Shown here piece after piece: positions 39,341 to 47,868 of a DNA stretch of 49,180 bases; position 1 is the first letter of the stretch, and the number at the start of each line of letters is the position of its first letter. The stretch lies in contig UQHT01000019.1 in NCBI GenBank assembly GCA_900540875.1, positions 1 through 49,180 on the forward strand, written 5' to 3'. The position numbers and the translations under genes were made by a program. This DNA comes from an uncultured Collinsella sp. (GTDB lineage: Bacteria; Actinomycetota; Coriobacteriia; Coriobacteriales; Coriobacteriaceae). A model generated the notes under the pieces. It searched no databases, was not told the origin of the DNA, and was given only the letters and a program-made list of their open reading frames with translations.

Positions 39341-39772
39341 GTGAATACCCTTCCCATCACCACACCGCGCCAAGCTGGCATCTACGTGCGCCAGGCACGC
39401 GAGGCTCAGGGTCTCACCCGTGCCGCCCTCGCCAAAACGGCCAGTGTTTCGGAGCGCCTGCTCGCATCGCTCGAGCTAGGAGACGCCACCGGCATTCGAC
39501 TCGACAAATTGCTGTCCGTCTTTAACGCACTCGGCATAGGTCTCTTTGCGCAAAGCGATAACGACTCCATCGCATCGCCCTCCGAACATCCGACGACGAA
39601 AGCGGACCTCCCTATCGCGAACTCGAATGCCCTGCCAAAGCCAAGCGTAGGCAGACGACCCGCACGACAGGGAACGCCATCTTCCTATGGTGCCTTGCTG
39701 GCCCAAATCGCAGCCGAGCAAGGCCTTTCCGGCACTTCAGGCCTCTCCTTTGGCTGTAAGGTTGTGAAATAA
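39341..39772 (+). CDS. hipB: XRE-family antitoxin/regulator, HipB-like
   Basis: A 143-residue DNA-binding protein, the expected antitoxin and repressor of the HipA kinase encoded next to it. The helix-turn-helix is at about residues 10-65 (IYVRQAREAQGLTRAALAKTASVSERLLASLELGDATG, as in XRE/HipB proteins), followed by a Ser/Pro-rich tail that is longer than in E. coli HipB. The start is GTG at 39341, six bases after GGAG. Its stop codon touches the hipA ATG (TAAATG), so the two are co-translated. Confidence 0.88.
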   Translation: MNTLPITTPRQAGIYVRQAREAQGLTRAALAKTASVSERLLASLELGDATGIRLDKLLSVFNALGIGLFAQSDNDSIASPSEHPTTKADLPIANSNALPKPSVGRRPARQGTPSSYGALLAQIAAEQGLSGTSGLSFGCKVVK

Positions 39773-41077
39773 ATGGCAGAGATGGAGCTTGCAACCCTCA
39801 TTTGTGGCGAAATCGCAGGCACTCTCCGGCAAGACGAGCATGGACTCTGCAGCTTTGTATACGCCCCAACCTATCGCGGAGCACCGCTATCGCTAACAAT
39901 GCCGCTTTCCAATCGCACGTATGGCCATAACATCGTCCGCCCGTTCCTATTTGGCCTTTTGCCCGACAGTCAAGAGCAGCGTCGCGCTATTGCCGCCGAG
40001 TATGACGTTGCATCCAACAACCCCGTCGCCCTCTTGTGCCATATCGGTCTTGACTGCGCAGGGGCCGTTCAGTTTTGTCGAACCGATCAATTAGGCGCCG
40101 CCCGCGGCAGGGTCTCGGCATACCGCCCGCTTACCAATTCTCAAATCGCTCACAAGCTCAAAGCAATTCGCGATGACGAAAGAGAGACATGGATGGGCTC
40201 CAACGAAAGCTGGTCCCTGGGCGGCAACCAAGGCAAATTTGCACTAGCTTGGCATGATGGCCAATGGTGCGAATGTCTAGGGTCATCCCCCACTACCCAT
40301 ATCTTCAAAAATGGTGTCGTTGGGTTCAAACATCAGGCCTTAAACGAATTCGTCTGCATGAAAACGGCTCGGCGTGTTGGCATTCCAACTGCCAACGTCT
40401 CCTATTGCACATTTGAAGACGAAGCCGCGCTCGTCGTTGAACGGTACGACAGAATGGTCAATAGCAGCGGAAATATCGAAAGGCTGCATCAGGAGGACTT
40501 TTGCCAGGCGCTCGGTGTATTGCCAAGCCAGAAATACACCGCCGACGGAGGACCAACCACACGAGACATCCAAGAACGACTGATTAACACAGTCCCCCAC
40601 CACATGAATCTTGTGCTTTTTACCTATATGTTGTTCTATAACGCCATTATCGGAGCGCCTGACGCACACGCTAAAAACTACTCGCTCATCCTAGGCAAAG
40701 GCACAAACGCAGCGCTCGCACCCATGTACGATGTCGCATCGGGCTTGGCGTACGAACGTATGCGCCGCCGGGCGCGCCTTGCCATGAGCGTTGGCGGCGA
40801 AAATCGAGTGGGGCGCATCGGTCCAGGCGCTATCCGCCGATACCACGGTATGGGCGACCCCGCGCTGGAGGCGGCGCTCACCGATGCCGGGCTATCCGAG
40901 AAGTTTTGCTTTGCGACCATGATGGACCTCGCCTACGAGGTGCCCATTTGCATGGAAGAGATCATGGACGAACACGCCGACCTGCCCGGCATGGCGGACC
41001 TGCGCGAGCACATGCTCGGCCCCGTCCGCGAAAACTGCCAGCGCACCCTCGACCTCATCAAGGCGGATATGGGCTAG
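39773..41077 (+). CDS. hipA: HipA-family serine/threonine kinase toxin
   Basis: A 434-residue kinase toxin; E. coli HipA phosphorylates glutamyl-tRNA synthetase and causes persistence. The N-subdomain (LATLICGEIAGTLRQDEHG, LPDSQEQRRAIA) is followed by SLGGNQGKFAL with Ser148 at the autophosphorylation position, Lys179 in THIFK, the catalytic loop GAPDAHAKNYSL with Asp297 and Asn302, and PMYDVASGL with metal-binding Asp320. All key residues are intact, so it should be active. It directly follows hipB. This is the second HipA-type kinase in the window. Confidence 0.93.
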   Translation: MAEMELATLICGEIAGTLRQDEHGLCSFVYAPTYRGAPLSLTMPLSNRTYGHNIVRPFLFGLLPDSQEQRRAIAAEYDVASNNPVALLCHIGLDCAGAVQFCRTDQLGAARGRVSAYRPLTNSQIAHKLKAIRDDERETWMGSNESWSLGGNQGKFALAWHDGQWCECLGSSPTTHIFKNGVVGFKHQALNEFVCMKTARRVGIPTANVSYCTFEDEAALVVERYDRMVNSSGNIERLHQEDFCQALGVLPSQKYTADGGPTTRDIQERLINTVPHHMNLVLFTYMLFYNAIIGAPDAHAKNYSLILGKGTNAALAPMYDVASGLAYERMRRRARLAMSVGGENRVGRIGPGAIRRYHGMGDPALEAALTDAGLSEKFCFATMMDLAYEVPICMEEIMDEHADLPGMADLREHMLGPVRENCQRTLDLIKADMG

Positions 41078-41104
41078 GCGCCAATCAATCCACATTTCTT
41101 AAAA

Positions 41105-41148
41105 GAAGAGGGGGGCACCCGTCGCAAAAGTTCGGATGCCCCCTCTCG
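41105..41148. terminator. Bidirectional terminator between hipA and pepD
   Basis: Stem AGAGGGGGGCACCC (41107-41120) with GGATGCCCCCTCTC (41134-41147). On the minus strand it is followed by TTCTTTT, on the plus strand by only a short T stretch. Confidence 0.8.
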
Positions 41149-41202
41149 TAATGTCATTTGCAATCCGCTAGCACGTGGCTCGAACTGCTGCTAGCGCGAC
41201 CC

Positions 41203-42660
41203 TTACGCGGCAAGGCGCTTGAGGACGTCGATGAGCAGCTCGTAGAAGCGCTCGGCAGAAGCGAGCTCCATGCTCTCGTCCGGGGTGTGGACATCGGAGA
41301 GCGTCGGGCCCACGGCGATGGCGTCCAGGCCGTGCAGGGCCTCAGCAAACAGGCCGCACTCAAGGCCAGCGTGAATGGACTCGATGCGCAGCTCGGAGCC
41401 AAAGAGCTCGCGATAGCTCTCGACAAAAACGTCGCGGACCGGCGAATGCTCGGCATAGCTCCAGCCGGGATACTCGAACTCGAACTTGGCGTCGAAGCCC
41501 AAGACATCGGCCAGCGTCTGCAGGCGGTCCTTGAACTCGTTCTGCAGCGAGGTGATCGAGGAGCGCGGGGACAGCATGATCTTGACCTGGTCGTCGGAAG
41601 TGGCGACCACGCCGATGTTGGAGGAAACCTCGACGGAGCCGTCAGTGGCGACGTTGCGGCGAATCACGCCGTTAGGGGCAAGACGCAGGGCGCGGATGAG
41701 GGCAAGCGCGGACTTCTGATCCATGGCCTCGACCTCGGCGTCGTCGGCAATCTCGACGGTGCAGGTAAAGCCGGGGTCGAAGACCTCGAGCTCGGCAGTG
41801 ACGTCGGCGATGATGTCCTTTGCGATCTGGGCCGCGGCCTCGGCGGCAGCGTGGTCGGCGTAAACCAGCTCGGCCTTGCACTCACGGTTGATGGCGTTGT
41901 CCTTAGTGCCGCCGTTAAAGCTAACGATGGCGGGCTCGCCGGCGACCATCAGGCGGTCGATGATGCGGGCCATGATGAGGTTGCCGTTGCCGCGCTCCAG
42001 GTTGATATCGTTGCCGGAATGACCACCCAGTAGGCCGGAGATGTCGAGCGTGAGGGTGCTGCCGGTCTTGTGCTCGCGCACGATGGGGCAGGTGTAGGTA
42101 ACAACGACGCCGCCGGCGCAGCTGACGGTGGCAACGCCCTCTTCCTCGGAGTCAAGGTTAATCATGGTGCGGGCGCTAATCTGGGACTTGTCGAGCGTCT
42201 CGGCGCCGACCAGGCCAGTCTCCTCGTCGGTGGTGAATACGCACTCGAGGGCGGGGTGAGCAATCGAATCGTCGTTGAGCACAGTAAGCATCAGAGCAAC
42301 AGCAATACCGTTGTCGGCGCCCAGGGTGGTGCCGTTAGCGGTGAGGACGCCGTCCTTGACGACCAGGTCGATACCGTCGGTCGTAAAGTCGTGCTCAACA
42401 GAGCCCAACTTGTCGCACACCATATCGATGTGGCCCTGCAGCATCACGGTCGGGGCATTCTCAGCGCCGGCAGAAGCGGGCTTGCGAATGATGACGTTGT
42501 AGACCTCGTCCTGGTACACATCGAGGCCGCGCTCCTTGGCAAACGCAACCAGGAAATCGCTGATGCCCTTCTCGTTGCCAGACCCACGGGGGATCGCGCT
42601 GACCTCCTCAAAGAAATGGAACAGCTGGGCGGGCTCGTAGCCGGTGATCTTGTAATCCAT
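41203..42660 (-). CDS. pepD: Aminoacyl-histidine dipeptidase (Xaa-His dipeptidase)
   Basis: Cytoplasmic M20-family zinc dipeptidase of 485 residues. Metal-site motifs are LQGHIDMVCDK, TTLGADNGIAVAL, FTTDEETGLVGAE and INLDSEEEG, followed by a GGHSGNDI lid motif and the late GLECGLFAE. The AIPRGSGNEKGISDFL start is typical of PepD. The frame extends further upstream, but GGAGG four bases before the ATG at 42660 fixes the start. A perfect palindrome at 42786-42807 upstream may be an operator. Confidence 0.95.
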   Translation of the reverse strand: MDYKITGYEPAQLFHFFEEVSAIPRGSGNEKGISDFLVAFAKERGLDVYQDEVYNVIIRKPASAGAENAPTVMLQGHIDMVCDKLGSVEHDFTTDGIDLVVKDGVLTANGTTLGADNGIAVALMLTVLNDDSIAHPALECVFTTDEETGLVGAETLDKSQISARTMINLDSEEEGVATVSCAGGVVVTYTCPIVREHKTGSTLTLDISGLLGGHSGNDINLERGNGNLIMARIIDRLMVAGEPAIVSFNGGTKDNAINRECKAELVYADHAAAEAAAQIAKDIIADVTAELEVFDPGFTCTVEIADDAEVEAMDQKSALALIRALRLAPNGVIRRNVATDGSVEVSSNIGVVATSDDQVKIMLSPRSSITSLQNEFKDRLQTLADVLGFDAKFEFEYPGWSYAEHSPVRDVFVESYRELFGSELRIESIHAGLECGLFAEALHGLDAIAVGPTLSDVHTPDESMELASAERFYELLIDVLKRLAA

Positions 42661-42934
42661 GGTGCCTCCTTGGCGCAACTGATTAGACAGTAAGACATGC
42701 GCCTTGTATATTCCCAGACTTTGCGTGCATAAACCAGTCGAAAACGCCGAGCGCCCTTGCATCATCGGCTAACGGCGGGGAAACGCTACTTTATTAGAAT
42801 AAAGTAGGTTAGACGGGCCGCGCCAAAGGGACGTTGGACCCTTCAACCAACCTCAACGCTTGATCAACGTTTATGCATACGCCATTGATATGTTTAATGA
42901 GATCTACTTTGAACGAAGGGTCCTTTTTCAACAG
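42661..42934. other. Intergenic region between clpC and pepD with a perfect palindrome
   Basis: About 275 bases without a gene. CTACTTTATT at 42786-42795 and AATAAAGTAG at 42798-42807 form a 10-bp perfect palindrome separated by AG. It lies about 130 bases upstream of pepD in the expected promoter zone and also contains TATTCT-like -10 sequence, so it may be an operator. Confidence 0.6.
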
Positions 42935-42960
42935 AAAAAGGGCGCTCCTTTGGAACGCCC
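42935..42960 (-). terminator. clpC terminator
   Basis: On the minus strand GGGCGTTCC / GGAGCGCCC (one mismatch) with loop AAA, followed by TTTTTC; 26 bases past the clpC stop. Confidence 0.9.
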
Positions 42961-42986
42961 TCGTGGACACAAGGTTTTGTTACGCC

Positions 42987-45629
42987 CTACAGCGCGCCAG
43001 AGCCGGTTTGCATCATGCCGCCGGGGCCCGAGGTCACGCCGCCGCTCACGGGCGCGGCGTTGCCGGTGTGCGGTGCCGCCGGGGTGGTATCGCCACCGAG
43101 CGTGCCCGCCGGACGCGGTGCCGGGATCTCGCCCGTACCGTGGCTAAAGACAAACTTGCCATCGGCCACGTCGCACAGGACGGTATCGCCCTCGCCCCAC
43201 TCGCCGGCCAGCAGCTCCTCGGACAACGGGTCCTCGATGAGCTTTTGGATGGCACGGCGCAGCGGACGCGCACCGTTGGTGAGGTCAGTGCCCTCGGCCA
43301 CGATCTTGTCATAGGCCGCATCGGTGAGCTTGATGTTCATGCCGTTGGCAATCAGGCGCTGGCGCAGATCGTCCACAAGCAGGTGAGCGATCTTGGTCAG
43401 GTTCTCGCCCGAGAGCTTCTGGAACACCACGATGTCGTCGATGCGGTTGAGCAGCTCGGGGCGGAACAAGCGCTTGAGCTCGCCCATCGCGCGGCCGCGG
43501 ATCTCACTCGACGTGAGACCCTGCTCGCCGGTGGTGCCAAAGCCCACGCTCGCATCCTGCGCAATCTCGCGGGCGCCCACGTTGGACGTCATGATGATCA
43601 CGGTATTGCGGAAGTCGACCGTCTTGCCCTGGCTATCAGTCAGGCGGCCCTCCTCCAGCACCTGCAGCAGGATGTTGAAGATGTCGGGGTGCGCCTTCTC
43701 GATCTCGTCGAACAGCACGACCGAATACGGGTGACGACGAACGGCCTTGGTAAGCTGACCGCCCTCGTCGTGACCCACGTAACCCGGAGGGCTACCGATA
43801 AGCTTGGAGACCTCGAACTCGCTGCCGAACTCCGACATGTCGAAGCTGATGAGCGCGTCCTTGCTGCCAAAGAGGTACTCGGCGAGCGTCTTGGCGAGCT
43901 CGGTCTTGCCTGTGCCGGTGGGACCCAGGAAGATAAAGCTGCCGCCGGGGCGACGCGGGTCCTTGAGCGGCGAACGGCTGCGGCGCACGGCCTTGGCGAC
44001 GGCCTCGACGGCCTCGTCCTGGCCGATAATGCGGGTCTTGAGCACGCTTTCGGTCTGCAGCAGGCGACGGCTCTCGCTCTCGGTGAGCGAGGAAACCGGC
44101 ACGCCAGAGGTCACGGACACGATGTCGGCAATCTGACTCACGTCGATGGTGAGCGGGCTGGCGTCGAGCTCGGCGGTCCAGGCGGCCTTGGCTTCGGCGA
44201 GTTCAATCTCGACGGCCTTCTGCTGCTCGGTGATCTCGGCGGCCTTGTTCATGTCGTCGCTCTCGGTAGCCTCCTGTGCGGCAGCCTTGAGTTCCTCGAT
44301 GCGATGCTCGGCCTCGCGCACCGGCTCGGGTGCGCGATTCGCGGCGATGCGAGCGCGGGCACCGGCCTCGTCAATGAGGTCGATGGCCTTATCGGGCAGG
44401 AAGCGATCCTGAATGTAGCGGTTGGAGAGGTTCGCAGCGGCCTCGATGGCACCCTGCGTGTAACGCACGTGGTGGTGCTCCTCGTAGCGCGGCTTGAGCG
44501 CAGTCAGAATCTTGACCGTATCCTCGACGCTCGGCTCCTCGACATCGATGGTCTGGAAGCGACGCTCGAAGGCCGGGTCCTTGGTGAGGTACTTGCGGAA
44601 TTCCTCGGCCGTGGTGGCGCCGATAATCTGGAAGGCACCACGCGCGAGCACGGGCTTGAGCATGGAGCTTGCATCGATGGATCCCTCGGCAGAACCGGCA
44701 CCGATGATGGTGTGCATCTCGTCGATAAACAGAATGACGTCGTCGGCCTCGGTCGCCTCCTGGATCACGTTCTTGAGGCGCTCCTCAAACTCACCGCGAT
44801 ACTTGGCGCCCGCGACAAGACCCGGCAGGTCAAGCGTCCAGATGTTCTGGTTCATAAGGTTCTCGGGCACATTGCCGGCAGCGATCTGCTGTGCCAGGCC
44901 CTCGACGATGGCCGTCTTACCCACGCCGGGGTCGCCCAGGATAAGCGGGTTGTTCTTGGTGCGGCGCGAAAGAATTTCCATCATACGCTGGACTTCCTTT
45001 TCGCGACCAATTACAGGGTCGAGCTCGCCGTCGCGCGCCTTCTGCGTGAGGTTGGTCGCGAACTGCTTAAGCGTATCGGTGCCACTCCCCTTTTGCTGAG
45101 AGGCATCCGAGCCGCTAAAGAACGGCAGGCCCGCACCGGGACGACCAGCACCGGCGCCGGCGAGCGGACGCTTCTTGTCCTGGTCCTTGGCGGTGAGTTT
45201 CTCGATAGCCTTTTTGATGGAGGCGGACGACACACCCAAGCGCATGAGGATGTCCATGGCCATGCCGTTGCCCTCTTCGACGATGCCGATCAGCAAGTGC
45301 TCGGTCGACACGTAGGTCTGGTTGTTCTCACGCGCCACGCGGAATGAACGCTCCATCACGCTAATGACGAGCGGCGTAAAGGCGAGCTTAGCGGCCTCGG
45401 TCTCCTCACTGGGCTCGGGAACCGTGGTCTGGACCTCTTTGAGAGTATCCATGATGTCATCGTAGGAGATGTCGAGCGAACGCAGTGCCTCGGCGGCAAT
45501 GCCCTCGTCCTCCTTGGCAAGCGCGAGCAGCAGGTGCTCGGTACCCACCTTATTTGAATGAAGATCGAGCGCCTCTTGCTTGGCCATGGACATGACCTTG
45601 CGCGCGCGATCGGTAAAACGGTCTAACAT
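42987..45629 (-). CDS. clpC: ATP-dependent Clp protease ATP-binding subunit ClpC
   Basis: Hexameric AAA+ unfoldase that feeds proteins to ClpP. The 880-residue protein has two Clp-N repeats (SMAKQEALDLHSNKVGTEHLLLAL and VISVMERSFRVARENNQ..STEHLL), D1 with Walker A GDPGVGKTA and LFIDEMHTI, a short coiled middle region (AEHRIEELKAAAQEA), and D2 with GPTGTGKTELAK, VVLFDEIEKA and SPPGYVGHDEGG. It ends with a Pro/Gly-rich tail. The start is the ATG at 45629, with AGAGGA upstream, matching MLDRFTDRARKVM; the earlier open frame passes through a leader hairpin. Confidence 0.97.
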   Translation of the reverse strand: MLDRFTDRARKVMSMAKQEALDLHSNKVGTEHLLLALAKEDEGIAAEALRSLDISYDDIMDTLKEVQTTVPEPSEETEAAKLAFTPLVISVMERSFRVARENNQTYVSTEHLLIGIVEEGNGMAMDILMRLGVSSASIKKAIEKLTAKDQDKKRPLAGAGAGRPGAGLPFFSGSDASQQKGSGTDTLKQFATNLTQKARDGELDPVIGREKEVQRMMEILSRRTKNNPLILGDPGVGKTAIVEGLAQQIAAGNVPENLMNQNIWTLDLPGLVAGAKYRGEFEERLKNVIQEATEADDVILFIDEMHTIIGAGSAEGSIDASSMLKPVLARGAFQIIGATTAEEFRKYLTKDPAFERRFQTIDVEEPSVEDTVKILTALKPRYEEHHHVRYTQGAIEAAANLSNRYIQDRFLPDKAIDLIDEAGARARIAANRAPEPVREAEHRIEELKAAAQEATESDDMNKAAEITEQQKAVEIELAEAKAAWTAELDASPLTIDVSQIADIVSVTSGVPVSSLTESESRRLLQTESVLKTRIIGQDEAVEAVAKAVRRSRSPLKDPRRPGGSFIFLGPTGTGKTELAKTLAEYLFGSKDALISFDMSEFGSEFEVSKLIGSPPGYVGHDEGGQLTKAVRRHPYSVVLFDEIEKAHPDIFNILLQVLEEGRLTDSQGKTVDFRNTVIIMTSNVGAREIAQDASVGFGTTGEQGLTSSEIRGRAMGELKRLFRPELLNRIDDIVVFQKLSGENLTKIAHLLVDDLRQRLIANGMNIKLTDAAYDKIVAEGTDLTNGARPLRRAIQKLIEDPLSEELLAGEWGEGDTVLCDVADGKFVFSHGTGEIPAPRPAGTLGGDTTPAAPHTGNAAPVSGGVTSGPGGMMQTGSGAL

Positions 45630-45665
45630 GCTAGTTCCTCTTAGACGAGCTAGTTTTTTCAAACG

Positions 45666-45693
45666 CAAAGCGCCGCCCCGCGGCAGCGCTTTG
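45666..45693 (-). other. Leader hairpin upstream of clpC
   Basis: CAAAGCGCTGCC / GGCGGCGCTTTG (one wobble) with a GCGG loop, 37 bases upstream of the clpC start. On the minus strand it is followed by an A-rich stretch and not by T, so it is more likely a leader structure or operator than a terminator. No CIRCE, CtsR or HspR box was recognised. Confidence 0.5.
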
Positions 45694-45803
45694 GTCTCTT
45701 TACCCATATGGAGTATATGTTAACCGTTGGGACCTTTCCTGCCCGTAGCCGCGCGACAACGTCTACAAAAAAGGAATCGCCAGGTGCGTCTGCATCGGCC
45801 CAA

Positions 45804-45894
45804 CGAGCGTGGATTTTCGGACACCCATTCCACGAGCGTGGATAATCTCCCGTTTTGGGCCCGTAAACAGGCCAAAAACGGGAGATTATCCACG
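45804..45894. repeat. GTGGATAATCTCCC hairpin element, copy 2
   Basis: GAGCGTGGATTTTCGGACAC (45805-45824) followed by a perfect 20-bp inverted repeat (45837-45856 with 45875-45894: CGTGGATAATCTCCCGTTTT and its inverse) around an 18-base loop beginning GGGCCC. Compared with copy 1 the inner stem changes on both sides (ACTTT to GTTTT), so pairing is kept. It lies between the clpC leader and the end of the ThrE-type gene. Confidence 0.88.
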
Positions 45895-45928
45895 TTCATG
45901 TTTTGCGGATCAGTTTCATTTGCACCAA

Positions 45929-47497
45929 TTAGCTGGTGTGGCGCCAGCGAGAGTCGGTGAGGGTTCTCGCCACGCCCAGGCCAACGGGCAGAAACGCCAC
46001 AATGAGCACTGCACGCACAAACCAGCCGAGCATATTGACCGTATCGAAGGTGCACATGTAATACATCGAGCGATACAGATACAAGCCCGGCACCATAATG
46101 ACAATCGATGGCACCGTGAGGGCGATACGTGGGTAGGTGAGCTTGATTTCGGCTAAGCTCGCGAGCAGGCCCGATACCAGCGCGCCGATAAACGCTGCCG
46201 CCTCGGGAGGCATTCCCGCGCTGAGGCCCAGGAAGGGAAGCATCGTCGGCGCATCGACGAGCGTAAGGCGCAAGGTATTGGACACGGCGCCGATCAGCCC
46301 AGCTGCCGCGGCCATCTTTACCGGGCTGTTGAACATCACCGAGAAGCCGAATACGCCAACGAAGCTCATCACCACGCGCAGGAGCGTAAGGGCAAGCGGC
46401 GAAAGGCCGAGCGGGGCAAAATCATCCGGTGCCAGCCCCACACACTCGGCAACCATCCAGCCCACAAGGGTCGCCATCACAATAATCGACACGGCATACG
46501 AAAGACGCTCAATGCCGCTTCGCATATCGAGCTTAGCGATGTCGAGGCCTGCCGTAATGAGGGGAAAGCCGGGAATCACAAAGAGCATAGCGCCGATATA
46601 GCCTTCTTGGTGCGACATTGCCCCCGGTACGACCTGGCCAAGGCCGAGCAATGCCAGCAGATACGAAACGCAAGCGAGCGCAACGCCAATCGTCAGCGCG
46701 CTAAACTGGCCAAGACCCTGCTTGAGAATATGAGAGCGAGCAAAGTTGCCAACACCAGCGCCTACGAATGCGCAGGCCATCTCGATAGGGCCGCCGCCGA
46801 GCAAAAAGACGAAGGCGCCGCAAGCACAAGCTGCCGCAAGGCCCTGTTGCCAGGGAGAGTAATCGGGTTTTGAACTCTCAACGGTCTTGAGCATCTCGTG
46901 GTATTCGTGCACGGTAAACCGGCGCCCATACGTCTCGATTTCCTTTAGGAAGCTCTCCATCATCCAAATGCGATGGGTATTGACTCCCGTTGTGGGCAGG
47001 CTGACAACCTCGTTAAAGCAGTGGCCATCTTCGATGCAGGTGCACTCAAACGACAGAAGACTTAAGTCAACGTGGACGGTGACACCGAGTACGGCGGCAA
47101 CGCGATTCATGGTATCGCGTACACGCCAGGCACCCGTTCCGCTCGCGAGCATAAGCATACCGGTGCGGCAGATGATGGATGACTTATCGGTGAGCGGCGC
47201 ATCGACGGCAAGCTCATCGCCTGCCGTCACGATCTGGTGCCAGTCTGTTTTCATATGGAGTGCGCCGGCACGAACACCGTGGTGCATGGGGGCTCTCGAA
47301 AGCAGCGAGTCAAGGCGCGAAGACTGTGAGGGCTCCGTTGATTCGTCCTCAACCTCATCAGCCTCTTCATCGACCAGATCAAATGAGTCAAGCGATGCCG
47401 GCTCGCGACGATCGATTAGCTCCTCATCCTCATCGTCAAAGTAATTGAACTGATCGAGCATGTCCTCTTCGATTGCACGCTCGCTCGCGTCGTCCAT
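45929..47497 (-). CDS. Threonine/serine exporter family protein (ThrE-like)
   Basis: A 522-residue membrane protein. The first 65 residues are acidic and cytoplasmic (EEDMLDQFNYFDDEDEEL). The N-terminal DUF1212-type domain follows (CRTGMLMLASGTGAWRVRDTMNRVAAVLG with the conserved GAxxxRV pattern), then about ten hydrophobic segments covering both ThrE halves, with FVIPGFPLITAGLDIAKLDMRSGIERL as a typical block. Corynebacterium ThrE exports threonine and serine; substrate here is inferred. GGGAG lies upstream of the ATG at 47497. It stands alone. Confidence 0.92.
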   Translation of the reverse strand: MDDASERAIEEDMLDQFNYFDDEDEELIDRREPASLDSFDLVDEEADEVEDESTEPSQSSRLDSLLSRAPMHHGVRAGALHMKTDWHQIVTAGDELAVDAPLTDKSSIICRTGMLMLASGTGAWRVRDTMNRVAAVLGVTVHVDLSLLSFECTCIEDGHCFNEVVSLPTTGVNTHRIWMMESFLKEIETYGRRFTVHEYHEMLKTVESSKPDYSPWQQGLAAACACGAFVFLLGGGPIEMACAFVGAGVGNFARSHILKQGLGQFSALTIGVALACVSYLLALLGLGQVVPGAMSHQEGYIGAMLFVIPGFPLITAGLDIAKLDMRSGIERLSYAVSIIVMATLVGWMVAECVGLAPDDFAPLGLSPLALTLLRVVMSFVGVFGFSVMFNSPVKMAAAAGLIGAVSNTLRLTLVDAPTMLPFLGLSAGMPPEAAAFIGALVSGLLASLAEIKLTYPRIALTVPSIVIMVPGLYLYRSMYYMCTFDTVNMLGWFVRAVLIVAFLPVGLGVARTLTDSRWRHTS

Positions 47498-47868
47498 ATA
47501 GACGCTCCCTTCCTACCGACTAACCCCCATCCTAGGCAGCAACGGCTAAAGGAAACATAAAAGAGACGGCTGCCATGCGAGCCATGTGCTCAATAGCCGT
47601 TGGGTAGTCGTTTAAGAACGTCCCCAATGACTATTGACGGCCAAGGCAACGCCGATGTTTTGGCAACGACAGCGAAAGCCCGCCAGAGCGAGCAAGGTCC
47701 TTTTGGGGCGAGATGACACCATAGGTTGAGCATAAGTCAGACACTATGACCCAATCCAGGGGCACGGAAACGACAGGAGCCCCCGCTCGTGACCGCGGGT
47801 CGGGGCTGCGACAATGTTGTTGAAGTGCCAGAGGCGCAGCCGCGCCGCAACGAGGTTGGGAGGCTCCC
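47498..47868. other. Intergenic region and probable left part of the IS110 element
   Basis: About 370 bases without a gene. It contains a hairpin at 47598-47641 (next entry) and, closer to the transposase, stems AGCCCC/GGGGCT (47778-47783 with 47802-47807, enclosing CCGC/GCGG) and GGCGC/GCGCC (47834-47847). Composition rises in G+C from about 47770 onward. I could not locate the exact element end. Confidence 0.5.
47598..47641. repeat. Hairpin with GGGGACGTTCTT loop
   Basis: GCCGT-TGGGTAGTC pairs imperfectly with GACTATT-GACGGC. On the minus strand the loop reads ATTGGGGACGTTCTTAAAC, related in its GGGGAC core to the GGGACAG hairpins elsewhere. It could be a further repeat family or host sequence next to the insertion. 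Confidence 0.5.

Noticed and set aside
42873..45347. 824-codon plus-strand frame
   Set aside because: Antisense to clpC, with no ribosome site; a by-product of biased codon use.
45666..45693. CIRCE, CtsR or HspR operator before clpC
   Set aside because: The hairpin is GC-rich and matches none of the known stress-regulator consensus sequences.
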